Shown here one piece after another: positions 7,834-16,696 of a stretch of 64,000 nt of DNA. The stretch is from Actinomadura nitritigenes (GTDB lineage: Bacteria; Actinomycetota; Actinomycetes; Streptosporangiales; Streptosporangiaceae): positions 1 to 64,000 of the forward strand of contig NZ_JAGEOK010000005.1 of the NCBI RefSeq assembly GCF_017573545.1, in the 5' to 3' direction. Made by a program: the position numbers and the translations under genes. The notes under the pieces were generated by a model. It was not told the origin of the DNA and made no database searches. It worked only from the letters and a program-made list of their open reading frames with translations. Within the stretch, counting starts at the first letter, position 1, and every line of letters begins with the position of its first letter.

Positions 7834-8829
7834 GTGGAAGATCACGCGCATCCGTCCGGCCCCTTCGCGGTCGGCACGTTCTCCAGCGGCGGCGGCCCGC
7901 GGTTCGCGGGCCTGGTCCGGGACGGACGGGTCCTGGACCTGCGCACCGTCCCGGGCCTGCCGGGCGGCGGGGCCACGACCCGCGGCCTGCTGGAGCGCTG
8001 GGACGACGCCCTCCCGCTGCTGCACGCCGCGTCGGAGTCCGGCGGCGAGCGGCTGCCGCTCGACGGGCTGGCGGTGCACGCGCCCGTCGAGCCGCGGCAG
8101 ATCCTGCAGTCGGGCGCCAACTACCGCACGCACGTCATCGACCTCGCGGTGGCGCACGAGCCGGAGGGCGGGCGGCCCGCCGAGCAGGTGCGCGAGGAGA
8201 CGGCCGCGATGATGGACCGGCGCGCGGCCGAGGACCGGCCGTACATCTTCATCGGGCTGCCCTCGTCGGTGACCGGCCCCTACGACGACGTCGTGATCCC
8301 GAGCTGGTGCGAGAAGCCGGACTGGGAGCTGGAGCTGGCCGCAGTGATCGGCCGCCCGGCGTACCGGGTGCCGGCGGACGAGGCGCTGGAGCACGTCGCG
8401 GCCTACACGATCGCCAACGACCTGACGGCGCGCGAGGCGGTGTTCCGCCGGGACATGCCGGAGATCGGCACGGACTGGCTGCGCGCGAAGAACCCGCCGA
8501 CGTTCACCCCGCTCGGCCCGTACCTGGTCCCCTCGGCGTTCGTCGGGGACCCCGGCGACCTGCGCGTGACGCTGCGGCTCAACGGCGACGTCATGCAGGA
8601 CGAGTCCACCAAGGACATGATCTTCGGCGTGGCGCGGCTGGTGGCGTACGCGTCGCAGGCCGTGCGGCTGCTGCCCGGGGACCTGGTCCTGACCGGCAGC
8701 CCTGCCGGCAACGGCATGCACTGGGGGCGGCTGCTGCGGCCCGGCGACGTCATGGAGGGCTCGATCACGGGCCTCGGAGCGCAGCGCAACCTGTGCGTGG
8801 CGGAACCCGCGGACGTGAAGGGCGCGTGA
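7834..8829 (+). CDS. Fumarylacetoacetate-hydrolase-family protein
   Basis: 331 residues from a GTG with GAGAGGA seven bases upstream. The N-terminal 85 residues form the usual FAH cap; the catalytic domain begins at ILQSGANYRTHV and contains DWELELAAVIGRPA, TIANDLTAREAVFRRD and LVLTGSPAGNG, the metal-binding and substrate-loop motifs of the family. Members hydrolyse C-C bonds or isomerise/hydrate ring-cleavage products in aromatic degradation. It is the first gene of a seven-gene operon and its TGA overlaps the next ATG (TGATG). A second FAH-family gene lies later in the operon at 12899, so the two probably act at different steps. Confidence 0.88.
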   Translation: MEDHAHPSGPFAVGTFSSGGGPRFAGLVRDGRVLDLRTVPGLPGGGATTRGLLERWDDALPLLHAASESGGERLPLDGLAVHAPVEPRQILQSGANYRTHVIDLAVAHEPEGGRPAEQVREETAAMMDRRAAEDRPYIFIGLPSSVTGPYDDVVIPSWCEKPDWELELAAVIGRPAYRVPADEALEHVAAYTIANDLTAREAVFRRDMPEIGTDWLRAKNPPTFTPLGPYLVPSAFVGDPGDLRVTLRLNGDVMQDESTKDMIFGVARLVAYASQAVRLLPGDLVLTGSPAGNGMHWGRLLRPGDVMEGSITGLGAQRNLCVAEPADVKGA

Positions 8830-9788
8830 TGCTCGACCGCACCGACCCCGAAGGCGCGATCGCCGAGGCCGCCGCGAAGTACTCCAACTGGGGGCGCTGG
8901 GGCGACGACGACGTCCTCGGCACCGTGAACTTCATCGACGAGGCCAAGCGGCGCGAGGGCGCGGCGCTGGTCCGGCGGGGCGCGTCGTTCTCGCTGTCGC
9001 AGCGGTTCGACATGGACGGGCCGCAGAAGGGCTGGCGACGCCGGACCAACCCCGTCCACACGATGCTGGACACCGGGACGGACGCGGCGCTCGGCAACCA
9101 GGGCTTCCCGCACGGCATCGGCGGCGCGGACGACGTGGTCGCGATGCCGCTGCAGTGCTCCACGCAGTGGGACGGCCTCGGCCACATCTTCGACCACGGC
9201 AAGGCATGGAACGGCCGCCCGGCGGAGAAGGTCGTCACCTCCGACGGCGACCTGGTCACCGGCATCGAGCACATGGCCGCCCCGGTCGCGGGGCGCGGCG
9301 TCCTGCTGGACGTGGGACGCGTCGCCGGCGAGGACGGCGAGCTGCCCGACGGCTTCGCCATCACCGAGGAGCATCTCCAGGCGGCCATCGACGCCCACGG
9401 CGTGACGGTCGGGCGCGGCGACATCGTGTGCGTCCGCACCGGGCAGCTGACGCGCGCGCGCCGGGACGGCTGGGGCGACTACGCGGGCGGTCCCGCGCCC
9501 GGCCTGTCGTTCACCACAGCCGGATGGCTGCACCGCACCGAGATCGCCGCGATCGCCACCGACACGTGGGGGTTCGAGGTGCGGCCCAACGAGTTCGACG
9601 ACGCGTTCCAGCCGCTGCACCAGGTGGCGATCCCGAACATGGGCCTGCTGATCGGCGAGCTGTGGGACCTGGACGCGCTCGCGGCCGACTGCGCGGCCGA
9701 CGGCGTGCACGAGTTCTGGCTGACCGCCGGGCCGATCCCGGTCACCGGCGCGGTCGGCGCCCCCGTCAATCCCATCGCGGTGAAGTGA
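8829..9788 (+). CDS. Cyclase-family (kynurenine-formamidase-like) metal hydrolase
   Basis: 319 residues. It has the cyclase/KynB-like fold markers HIFDHGKAWNGRPA, VLLDVGRVAGEDGELPDGFAITEEHLQAA and GDIVCVRTGQLTRA. The canonical HxGTHxDxP metal motif is modified to QWDGLGHIFDHG, as in the long actinobacterial branch of the family where the first histidines differ. Members hydrolyse amides, lactones or esters in catabolism. The start overlaps the preceding stop by one base and the next gene follows after 7 bases. The substrate cannot be told from sequence. Confidence 0.8.
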   Translation: MLDRTDPEGAIAEAAAKYSNWGRWGDDDVLGTVNFIDEAKRREGAALVRRGASFSLSQRFDMDGPQKGWRRRTNPVHTMLDTGTDAALGNQGFPHGIGGADDVVAMPLQCSTQWDGLGHIFDHGKAWNGRPAEKVVTSDGDLVTGIEHMAAPVAGRGVLLDVGRVAGEDGELPDGFAITEEHLQAAIDAHGVTVGRGDIVCVRTGQLTRARRDGWGDYAGGPAPGLSFTTAGWLHRTEIAAIATDTWGFEVRPNEFDDAFQPLHQVAIPNMGLLIGELWDLDALAADCAADGVHEFWLTAGPIPVTGAVGAPVNPIAVK

Positions 9789-9795
9789 GGTCGGC

Positions 9796-10923
9796 ATGGC
9801 AGCAGTCGGGAACGTCCTGATCGTCGGGGGCGGCACGGCCGGTTCGGCGCTGGCCGCCCTGCTGGCGCGGGGCGGCGTGGCGGTGGACGTCGCGGAGATC
9901 GAACCGGACGCCGGCGCGCTCGGCTCGGGGATCACCCTGCAGGGCAACGCGCTGCGGATCCTGCGCGACCTCGGCGTGTGGGACCGGGTGAGCGCGTCCG
10001 GGTACGCGTTCGACGTGCTCGGCCTGCGGGCACCGGACGGGACGCTGATCGCGGAGTTCCCGGACGCGCGGACCGGCGGCCCGGACCTGCCCGCGACGCT
10101 CGGCATGAACCGGCCCGAGCTGGCGGCGGTGCTCGCCGAGGCGGTGCGGGACGCGGGCGCGTCCGTCCGGTTCGGCCTGACCGCCACCGCGCTCGACGAC
10201 ACGGGCGACCGGGTCACCGCGCACCTGTCCGACGGATCGACCGCCACGTACGACCTGGTCGTGGGCGCCGACGGCATCCGCTCCGCGGTGCGGGGGCTGA
10301 TCGGCGTCGACGCGGCGCCGAAGCCGACCGGGATGGGCATCTGGCGGATCCACACGCGCCGTCCCGAGGACGTCGAGCGCACCGACCTGGTCTACGGCGG
10401 GCCGTGCTTCATCGCCGGGTACTGCCCGACCGGCCCCGGCACCATGTACGCGTACCTCGTGGAGAAGGCGCGGCCCCGCGAGTCGGTCGCGGACGCCGAC
10501 AAGCCGGCGCACATGCGCGCGCTCGCCGAGGGCTACGGCGGCGCCTGGGACGAGATCCGCGCCGACATCGCCGACCCGGACCGGATCAACTACACCTGGT
10601 TCGAGTCGCTGCTGGTGGACCGGCCGTGGAACCGGGGCCGGACCGTCCTGATCGGGGACGCCGCGCACGCGTGCCCGCCGACGCTCGCGCAGGGCGCCGC
10701 GCAGTGCCTGGAGGACGCCGCCGTCCTCGCCGAGTTGCTGCTGGGCGCCGACCGGCTCGACCAGGCGCTGTTCGACGCGTTCATGGACCGGCGGTTCGAG
10801 CGCGCGAAGGCGGTCGTCGAAGCGTCCGTACAGCTCGCGGAGTGGCAGATGCGTCCGTCCCCGGACGCCGACGTCCCCGGCCTGATGGCCCGCATCAGCG
10901 CGATCGTGTCGGAGAGGCCGTGA
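9796..10923 (+). CDS. FAD-dependent aromatic-ring monooxygenase (PHBH family)
   Basis: 375 residues, ATG start. The Rossmann motif NVLIVGGGTAGSALAALLARGG binds the ADP part of FAD (residues 5-26). The DG motif YDLVVGADGIRSAVR and the second FAD motif RTVLIGDAAHACPPTLAQGAAQCLEDA are complete, as in p-hydroxybenzoate/salicylate hydroxylases. The enzyme should hydroxylate an aromatic or heteroaromatic ring using NAD(P)H and O2, preparing the substrate for the extradiol dioxygenase two genes downstream. GTGA overlap links it to the next gene. Confidence 0.9.
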   Translation: MAAVGNVLIVGGGTAGSALAALLARGGVAVDVAEIEPDAGALGSGITLQGNALRILRDLGVWDRVSASGYAFDVLGLRAPDGTLIAEFPDARTGGPDLPATLGMNRPELAAVLAEAVRDAGASVRFGLTATALDDTGDRVTAHLSDGSTATYDLVVGADGIRSAVRGLIGVDAAPKPTGMGIWRIHTRRPEDVERTDLVYGGPCFIAGYCPTGPGTMYAYLVEKARPRESVADADKPAHMRALAEGYGGAWDEIRADIADPDRINYTWFESLLVDRPWNRGRTVLIGDAAHACPPTLAQGAAQCLEDAAVLAELLLGADRLDQALFDAFMDRRFERAKAVVEASVQLAEWQMRPSPDADVPGLMARISAIVSERP

Positions 10924-11945
10924 GCGAAGCGAACCCGGCGGCCGCGGGCGTCCCCACCGTCGACGTGCACGCGCACGTGCTGCTGCCGCAGATCGAGGAG
11001 GCCGTCGCCGACGCGCCCGGGCACGCCGAGCACCGGGAGCTGGACGCCCGCCGCAACGGCCCGGAGTCGCTGCGGGCCAGCGGCACGATGATCGGCGAGC
11101 GGATCGAGCGGCTGACGCGGATCGAGGCGCGCCTCGCCGACATGGACGCCGCCGGGGTGGACGTGCAGATCGTCAGCCCGTCGCCGTCGCACTACCACTA
11201 CTGGGCCGCGCCCGGCCTGGCGCGCACGGTGTTCCGCATGGCGAACGAGGCCACCGCCGCGCACTGCGCGCGGGCGCCGGGCCGGCTGCGCGGGCTCGGG
11301 CTCGTCCCGCTGCAGCATCCGGACCTCGCCGTCGAGGCGCTCGACCACGCGCTGTCGCTCGGGCTGAAGGGCGTCGAGATCTCCTCGCACGCCCCCGGCC
11401 GCGAGCTGTCGGACCCGGCGCTGGAGCCGCTGTGGGCGCGGGCCGCCGCGTCCGGCGCGGTGGTGTTCCTGCACCCGTTCGGCTGCACGCTGGACGAGCG
11501 GCTCGACCGGTACTACCTGTCCAACATCGTCGGGCAGCCGGCCGAGAACGCCGTCGCGCTGTCGCACCTGATCTTCTCCGGCGTCCTGGACCGGCACCCC
11601 GGCCTGAAGGTCGTCGCGGCCCACGGCGGCGGTTACCTGCCGACCTGCCTCGGCCGCGCCGACCACGGCTGGCGGGTGCGCCCCGAGGCGCGGGCCTGCG
11701 CGGAACCGCCGAGCACCTACCTGCGGCGGATCTGGTTCGACTCGCTCGTCTACGAGCCGGGCGCGCTGCGCGCCCTGATCGGGGCGGCGGGCGCGTCGCA
11801 GGTCGTCCTCGGCTCGGACCATCCCTTCGACATGGGGGTGGACGACCCGCTCGCCCGGCTGCGCGCCGCCCTGCCGCCCGGCCCCGACCTGGACGCCGTG
11901 CGCGGCGGCAACGCCGTCGCCCTCTTCGACCTCAAGGAGCACTGA
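10920..11945 (+). CDS. Amidohydrolase-family decarboxylase/hydrolase (ACMSD-like)
   Basis: 341 residues starting with GTG inside the preceding TGA (GTGA). The N-terminal VDVHAHVLLP gives the HxH metal pair; later GVEISSHAPGRELSD, FLHPFG, VAAHGGGYLP and LGSDHPFD supply the remaining His and Asp ligands of the amidohydrolase-2 family. Relatives include aminocarboxymuconate-semialdehyde decarboxylase and resorcylate decarboxylases. In this operon it probably removes a carboxylate from a ring or a ring-cleavage product. It ends in TGATG with the dioxygenase gene. Confidence 0.87.
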   Translation: MSEANPAAAGVPTVDVHAHVLLPQIEEAVADAPGHAEHRELDARRNGPESLRASGTMIGERIERLTRIEARLADMDAAGVDVQIVSPSPSHYHYWAAPGLARTVFRMANEATAAHCARAPGRLRGLGLVPLQHPDLAVEALDHALSLGLKGVEISSHAPGRELSDPALEPLWARAAASGAVVFLHPFGCTLDERLDRYYLSNIVGQPAENAVALSHLIFSGVLDRHPGLKVVAAHGGGYLPTCLGRADHGWRVRPEARACAEPPSTYLRRIWFDSLVYEPGALRALIGAAGASQVVLGSDHPFDMGVDDPLARLRAALPPGPDLDAVRGGNAVALFDLKEH

Positions 11946-12883
11946 TGCCCGACCGCCTCATCACCCATCTGCGGCATGTGGACCTCGCCGTCCCCGACTA
12001 CGGCAGGCAGCACGCGTTCTACTCGGGCGTCTGGGGCCTGACCGAGGTCGCGGGCGACACCGGGATCTCGTTCCTGGCGGCGGAGGGGTCGCCGGAGCAG
12101 TACGTCGTCCGGCTCAGGAAGGCGGACGAGAAGCGCCTCGACCTGGTGTCGTTCGGCGCGGCGTCGCCCACCGACGTCGACGCGCTCGCCGCGCGGCTCG
12201 GCACGGCCGGCGTCGCGATCGTCGCCGAGCCCGGGAAGCTGGCCACGCCCGGCGGCGGGTACGGGTTCCGGTTCTTCGACCTCGACGGCCGGACGGTCGA
12301 GGTGTCGGCGGACGTCGCCGTCCGCGAGCACCGCAGGCTGGAGGAGCGGGAGGCGGTCCCGGTCCGGCTGTCGCACGTCGTGCTCAACTCCCCCGACCTG
12401 GACGCCACCCGCGCCTGGTACGAGACGCACCTGGGCTTCGCGCTCAGCGACACGCTGACGTCCCCGCACATGGGCGAGGTCATGCACTTCATGCGCTGCA
12501 ACCCGCAGCACCACAGCATGGCGATCGCGAAGGGGCCGCACACGTCCCTGCACCACGTGTCGTTCGAGATGCGGGGGCTGGACGAGTACATGTTCGGCAC
12601 CGGCCGGCTGCTGCGCGCGGGGGTCCGGATGATCTGGGGGCCGGGGCGGCACAAGGCGGGCGACAACACCTTCTCCTACTTCCTGGACCCGCACGGCAAC
12701 ACCGTCGAGTACACCACCGAGCTGGAGACCCTCGACGAGGACTCCTGGCACCCGCACCTGTACGACTTCTCCGACCCCGACGTCACCGACCAGTGGGGCA
12801 CCGCCAACCCGATGAGCGAGCTCGTCGCCAAGGAGTCGTTCAACGACCCCGACCGCGGCGTCTTCGTCGCCCCGCCCGTCTGA
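11945..12883 (+). CDS. Two-domain extradiol ring-cleavage dioxygenase (VOC family)
   Basis: 312 residues made of two VOC modules. The C-terminal module has the 2-His-1-carboxylate iron site: His144 in RLSHVVLNSP, His204 in SLHHVSFEM and Glu255 in GNTVEYTTE, matching the pattern of type I catechol 2,3-dioxygenases such as BphC. The N-terminal module (residues 8-125) is structural. It would cleave a catechol meta to the hydroxyls. Placed after the monooxygenase and the amidohydrolase and before a second FAH-type hydrolase, it is the ring-opening step of the pathway. Confidence 0.92.
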   Translation: MPDRLITHLRHVDLAVPDYGRQHAFYSGVWGLTEVAGDTGISFLAAEGSPEQYVVRLRKADEKRLDLVSFGAASPTDVDALAARLGTAGVAIVAEPGKLATPGGGYGFRFFDLDGRTVEVSADVAVREHRRLEEREAVPVRLSHVVLNSPDLDATRAWYETHLGFALSDTLTSPHMGEVMHFMRCNPQHHSMAIAKGPHTSLHHVSFEMRGLDEYMFGTGRLLRAGVRMIWGPGRHKAGDNTFSYFLDPHGNTVEYTTELETLDEDSWHPHLYDFSDPDVTDQWGTANPMSELVAKESFNDPDRGVFVAPPV

Positions 12884-12898
12884 TCCGCAAGGAGCCCC

Positions 12899-13837
12899 AT
12901 GCGTCTCGCCACGTACCTGCACCAGGGCGCCCGCCGCTGCGGCGCCGTCGAGGGCGACCGGGTGCTGCCGTTCCCCGGCGGCACCGTCCTCCTCGACGTC
13001 GTCGCGGCCGGCTCGGTCCCGGAGCCGGCGGGCCCGGCGGTCCCGCTCGCGGACGTGCGGCTCCTGCCGCCGCTGGAACCGCCGTCGGTGCGGGACTTCG
13101 TCGCGTTCGAGGAGCACGTCGAGGGCGTCCGGAAGGCCGTGGACGGCGCGTCCGGCGTCCCGGACGCCTGGTACGACGCGCCGACCTTCTACTTCTCCAA
13201 CCCGCACGCGATGGTCGGCGCGCACGACGACGTGCCGCTTCCGCCCGGCTGCCGGGCGCTCGACTTCGAGCTGGAGGTCGCCGCCGTCATCGGGCGGGCG
13301 GGCGCCGACCTGTCCCCCGGGCAGGCCCGCGACCACGTCTTCGGCTACACCGTCCTCAACGACTGGTCGGCGCGGGACCTGCAGTCGCGGGAGATGCGGG
13401 TCGGGCTCGGCCCCTGCAAGGGCAAGGACTTCGCGACCACGCTCGGGCCGTGGCTGGTCACCGCCGACGAGCTGGAGCCCTACCGCGACGCCGACGGGTT
13501 CCTGCGGCTCGCGCTGACCGCCGAGGTCAACGGCGAGGTCGTCGGGCGGGACCTGCTGTCGAACATGGGCTGGCCGTTCGAGGACCTCGTCGCCTACGCC
13601 TCGCGCGGCGCCCGGCTGCGGCCCGGCGACGTCCTCGGCTCGGGGACCTGCGGCAACGGCGGCTGCCTCGCCGAGCTGTGGGGGCGCGGCGGCGCGCAGG
13701 ACCCGCCGCCGCTGGTGCCGGGCGACACCGTCACGCTCACCGTCGAGGGCATCGGCACGGTGTCCAACACGATCGTCCGGGGAGCCGCGCCGGTCCCGAT
13801 CCCGGCCGCGCGCAGGCGGACGCGGGAGCGTCCGTGA
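12899..13837 (+). CDS. Second fumarylacetoacetate-hydrolase-family protein
   Basis: 312 residues, ATG preceded by AAGGAG. The catalytic domain contains FYFSNPHAMVGAHDDVPLPPG, LDFELEVAAVIGRAG, TVLNDWSARDLQSREM and LGSGTCGNGGC, typical of the branch that includes fumarylacetoacetase itself and homoprotocatechuate-pathway enzymes. It is clearly different from the first family member at 7834. It is likely to hydrolyse or isomerise the ring-cleavage product. GTGA overlap couples it to the SDR gene. Confidence 0.88.
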   Translation: MRLATYLHQGARRCGAVEGDRVLPFPGGTVLLDVVAAGSVPEPAGPAVPLADVRLLPPLEPPSVRDFVAFEEHVEGVRKAVDGASGVPDAWYDAPTFYFSNPHAMVGAHDDVPLPPGCRALDFELEVAAVIGRAGADLSPGQARDHVFGYTVLNDWSARDLQSREMRVGLGPCKGKDFATTLGPWLVTADELEPYRDADGFLRLALTAEVNGEVVGRDLLSNMGWPFEDLVAYASRGARLRPGDVLGSGTCGNGGCLAELWGRGGAQDPPPLVPGDTVTLTVEGIGTVSNTIVRGAAPVPIPAARRRTRERP

Positions 13838-14601
13838 GCCGGGTCGCCGGGAAGGTCGTCGTCGTCACCGGCGCGGCGCGGGGCCAGGGCGCGGCGGAGG
13901 CCGCGGCTCTGGCCCGCGAGGGCGCGACCGTCATCGCGACCGACCTCGCCGACGACGCTCCCGCGCTGCCGGACGGGGCGGTCTACCGGCGGCTGGACGT
14001 GACGTCCGAACCCGGCTGGGCCGGTCTCGCCGCCTGGCTCCGCGCGACCCATGGCCGGGTGGACGGCCTGGTCAACAACGCGGGCGTCACCTGGCGGGCC
14101 CGGCTCGGCGACGTCGCCGTGGCGGACTGGGAGCGGGTGCACCGCGTCAACGTCACCGGCGCCCTCCTCGGCATCCAGCACCTCGCGCCGCTGATGCCGC
14201 CGGGGTCGTCGATCGTCAACGTCGGGTCCGCCGCCGGGCTGACCGGCCACTACCCGGTCGCCTACACCGCCAGCAAATGGGCGCTGCGCGGCCTGTCGGC
14301 GACGGCGTGCACGGAGCTGGGACGCGCCGGGATCCGCGTCAACACCGTCCACCCCGGGTTCATCGAGACGCCGATGACCGCGTCCGCCCCGGCGGCGTTC
14401 CGGGACGCGAACAACGCGCAGACGCCCCTCGGCCGCCCCGGCACCGTGGACGAGGTCGCCCCGCTCGTGGTGTTCCTCGTCTCCGACGAGGCGTCCTACA
14501 TCACCGGCGCCGAGATCCCGGTCGATGGCGGTTACACAGCCCACGGCGGCGCCAAGCCCGTCTCCGACGCCCTTCGTTGGACCTGCGGCGAGTCGCCGTA
14601 A
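13834..14601 (+). CDS. Short-chain dehydrogenase/reductase
   Basis: 255 residues, GTG start. The NAD(P)-binding motif VVVTGAARGQG is at residues 9-19, the NAG motif is NNAG, and the catalytic Ser-Tyr-Lys set is SAAG...YTASK. The C-terminus has the family's VDGGYTAHGG. A final extension (KPVSDALRWTCGESP) is encoded by the left arm of the terminator hairpin at 14585. As the last gene of the operon it probably oxidises or reduces an alcohol or ketone intermediate. Confidence 0.9.
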   Translation: MSRVAGKVVVVTGAARGQGAAEAAALAREGATVIATDLADDAPALPDGAVYRRLDVTSEPGWAGLAAWLRATHGRVDGLVNNAGVTWRARLGDVAVADWERVHRVNVTGALLGIQHLAPLMPPGSSIVNVGSAAGLTGHYPVAYTASKWALRGLSATACTELGRAGIRVNTVHPGFIETPMTASAPAAFRDANNAQTPLGRPGTVDEVAPLVVFLVSDEASYITGAEIPVDGGYTAHGGAKPVSDALRWTCGESP

Positions 14602-14630
14602 CGAGGCCCTTCATAACGGTGACTCGCCGC
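14585..14630. terminator. Bidirectional terminator-like hairpin
   Basis: GCGGCGAGTC (14585-14594) pairs perfectly with GACTCGCCGC (14621-14630), and the pairing continues inward through CCGT/ACGG with one mismatch. It separates two convergent operons. The left arm is inside the final codons of the SDR gene. There is no strong T run, as is common in actinobacteria. Confidence 0.65.
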
Positions 14631-14633
14631 ACG

Positions 14634-16160
14634 TCAGCGGGCGGGGGGCGGGAGGGGGATGCCTCGGAGGCGGGCCTTCTGGACCTTGTTGGAGCCGGTG
14701 CGGGGCAGGTCGTCGACCACGTCCAGGTACACGGGGATCTTGTACCTGGCGAGGCGGGCGGCGAGGAACGTCCGGAGTTCGGCGAGGTCCAGGGCGGCGC
14801 CGGGGGCGGTGACGACGAAGGCCCGGCCGACCTCGCCCCATCGGGCGTCGGGGACGCCGACCACCGCGACCTCGGCGACGGCCGGGTGCTCGAAGATCGC
14901 GCCCTCGACCTCCGCCGGGTAGACGTTCTCGCCGCCGGAGATGAACATGTCCTTCACCCGGTCGACGATGTAGAAGTAGCCCTCGTCGTCGACGTGGGCG
15001 ACGTCGCCGGAGCGGAACCAGCCGTCGTCGGTGAACGCGGACGCGGTCGCGTCGGGGGCGTTCCAGTAGCCCGGCGTGACGTTCGGCCCCTTGATGATGA
15101 CCTCGCCGGGCTCGCCGGGCTCCACGTCCGTCAGGTCGGGCCGGACGCACCGGACACCGGTGAAGAACACCGGCACCCCCGCCGACCCGGCCTTGCGCTC
15201 GCTCTCGGCGGCTTCGAGGAACGTCGCGCCCGGCGCCGTCTCGGTGAGGCCGTAGCCCTGGCAGAAGACGAGGCCGCGCTCCTGGTAGGTGTGGATGAGC
15301 GAGGGCGGCACCGGCGCGCCGCCGGACATCAGGCTGCGGACGGACGACAGGTCGGCGCCGTCCCACCGCGGTGACTGCGCGAGCGCGGCGAACATGGCGG
15401 TGACGCCGAACATCCAGGTGACGCGGTGCCGCTCGATGAGGTCGAGGCATTCCTCGACGTCCCAGGACGGCATGATGACCGAGCATCCGCCCTTGAGGAA
15501 CGTCGGCAGCAGGCACTGGTTCAGCGCGGCCACGTGGAACAGCGGCGCGCTGACCAGCGTCACCTCGTCGCCGGCGACGTCCACGCCGACGAGCAGGTTG
15601 TAGCAGTTCCACACCAGGTTCCCATGGGTGAGCATCGCGCCCTTGGGACGCCCGGTGGTGCCGGAGGTGTAGAGGATGCACGCCACGTCGTCGAGCGCGA
15701 CCTCGGTGTCGGCCGGGGCGGGGTCGCCGCCCGCGACCCACTCCTCGTAGGCGGGCTCTCCCGCGGCCGGTTCGCCGACCGCCACGACGGTCGCGGGAGC
15801 GCGCTCGGCGGCGCGGACGACCGGCGCGCATTCGGGGGCGTAGACGAGCACGGACGCGCCGCTGTGGCCGAGCATGTAGTCGATCTCGGGCGCGGCGAGC
15901 CGGAAGTTCAGCGGGACGAAGACCGCGCCGAGCACGTGCGCGGCGAACATCGTCTCGACGAACGCCGGATGGTTCGGCCCGAGGTAGGCGACCCGGTCGC
16001 CCTTGCCGACGCCGGCGGCGCGCAGCCGGCCGGCGAGCCGCGCCGTCCGGTCGTGGACCTCCCCGTACGTCGTCGGGCGGTCCCGGTAGACGAAGGCGGT
16101 GCGGCCGGGCGACATCGCGGCCCGCCTGGCCGGCCATCCCCCGAGTCCTGCGTTCACCAC
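14634..16160 (-). CDS. Acyl-CoA synthetase (AMP-forming)
   Basis: 508 residues. The ANL-family motifs are intact: ILYTSGTTGRPKG (P-loop, about residue 163), QGYGLTETAPG, DGWFRSGDVAHVD and the final catalytic lysine region TGSNKVQKARLR. The enzyme activates a carboxylic acid as an adenylate and then as a CoA thioester. Short-chain dehydrogenase, MaoC hydratase and amidohydrolase genes upstream in the same direction suggest a CoA-linked degradation route for an aromatic or alicyclic acid. It is the distal gene of the MarR-controlled unit. Confidence 0.93.
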   Translation of the reverse strand: MVNAGLGGWPARRAAMSPGRTAFVYRDRPTTYGEVHDRTARLAGRLRAAGVGKGDRVAYLGPNHPAFVETMFAAHVLGAVFVPLNFRLAAPEIDYMLGHSGASVLVYAPECAPVVRAAERAPATVVAVGEPAAGEPAYEEWVAGGDPAPADTEVALDDVACILYTSGTTGRPKGAMLTHGNLVWNCYNLLVGVDVAGDEVTLVSAPLFHVAALNQCLLPTFLKGGCSVIMPSWDVEECLDLIERHRVTWMFGVTAMFAALAQSPRWDGADLSSVRSLMSGGAPVPPSLIHTYQERGLVFCQGYGLTETAPGATFLEAAESERKAGSAGVPVFFTGVRCVRPDLTDVEPGEPGEVIIKGPNVTPGYWNAPDATASAFTDDGWFRSGDVAHVDDEGYFYIVDRVKDMFISGGENVYPAEVEGAIFEHPAVAEVAVVGVPDARWGEVGRAFVVTAPGAALDLAELRTFLAARLARYKIPVYLDVVDDLPRTGSNKVQKARLRGIPLPPPAR

Positions 16161-16240
16161 GGTGTTTCACTCCTCTTGCTGAGCAGCGTGTGCGGATGGC
16201 CGGCCGGACGGCCCGATCGGGGGGCCGGGCCGGACGGGGG

Positions 16241-16696
16241 TCAGGCGTAGTGGCGGTAGACGGCCTGGGCGACGCAGGCGGGCTTGGCCTCGCCGTCGAT
16301 CTCGACGGTGAAGTCGCAGACCATCTGCACGCCGTTCCCCGGGACGTCGGTCACGTCGGCGACCCGGCCGGCGAGCCGGATCCGCGAACCGACGCGGACG
16401 GGGCTGGGGAAGCGGACCTTCTCCAGGCCGTAGTTGATGCTCATCTTCGTGCCCTGGATGCCGAGCAGGTCGTTGAACAGCGGGATGACCAGCGACAGCG
16501 TCAGGTAGCCGTGCGCGATGGCCGCGCCGAACGGGCCATCCTTCGCCTTCTCGGGGTCGGTGTGGATCCACTGGTGATCGTCGGTGGCGTCGGCGAAGGT
16601 GTTCACCCGGTCCTGGGTGATGTCGAGCCAGCGGCTGTGGCCGAGGTCCTTGCCGGCCAGGGCCTTGATCTCGTCGAGACCGGTGACGGTGATCAT
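16241..16696 (-). CDS. MaoC-family dehydratase
   Basis: 151 residues. The hot-dog fold hydratase 2 motif DDHQWIHTDPEKAKDGPFGAAIAHGYLTLSL supplies the catalytic Asp/His of R-specific enoyl-CoA hydratases (D about 39, H about 44). The family hydrates or dehydrates acyl-CoA thioesters. Its ATG (16694-16696) overlaps the stop of the amidohydrolase gene (ATGA), so the two are co-translated. The frame is open much further upstream, but the 151-residue form matches the family length. Confidence 0.92.
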   Translation of the reverse strand: MITVTGLDEIKALAGKDLGHSRWLDITQDRVNTFADATDDHQWIHTDPEKAKDGPFGAAIAHGYLTLSLVIPLFNDLLGIQGTKMSINYGLEKVRFPSPVRVGSRIRLAGRVADVTDVPGNGVQMVCDFTVEIDGEAKPACVAQAVYRHYA

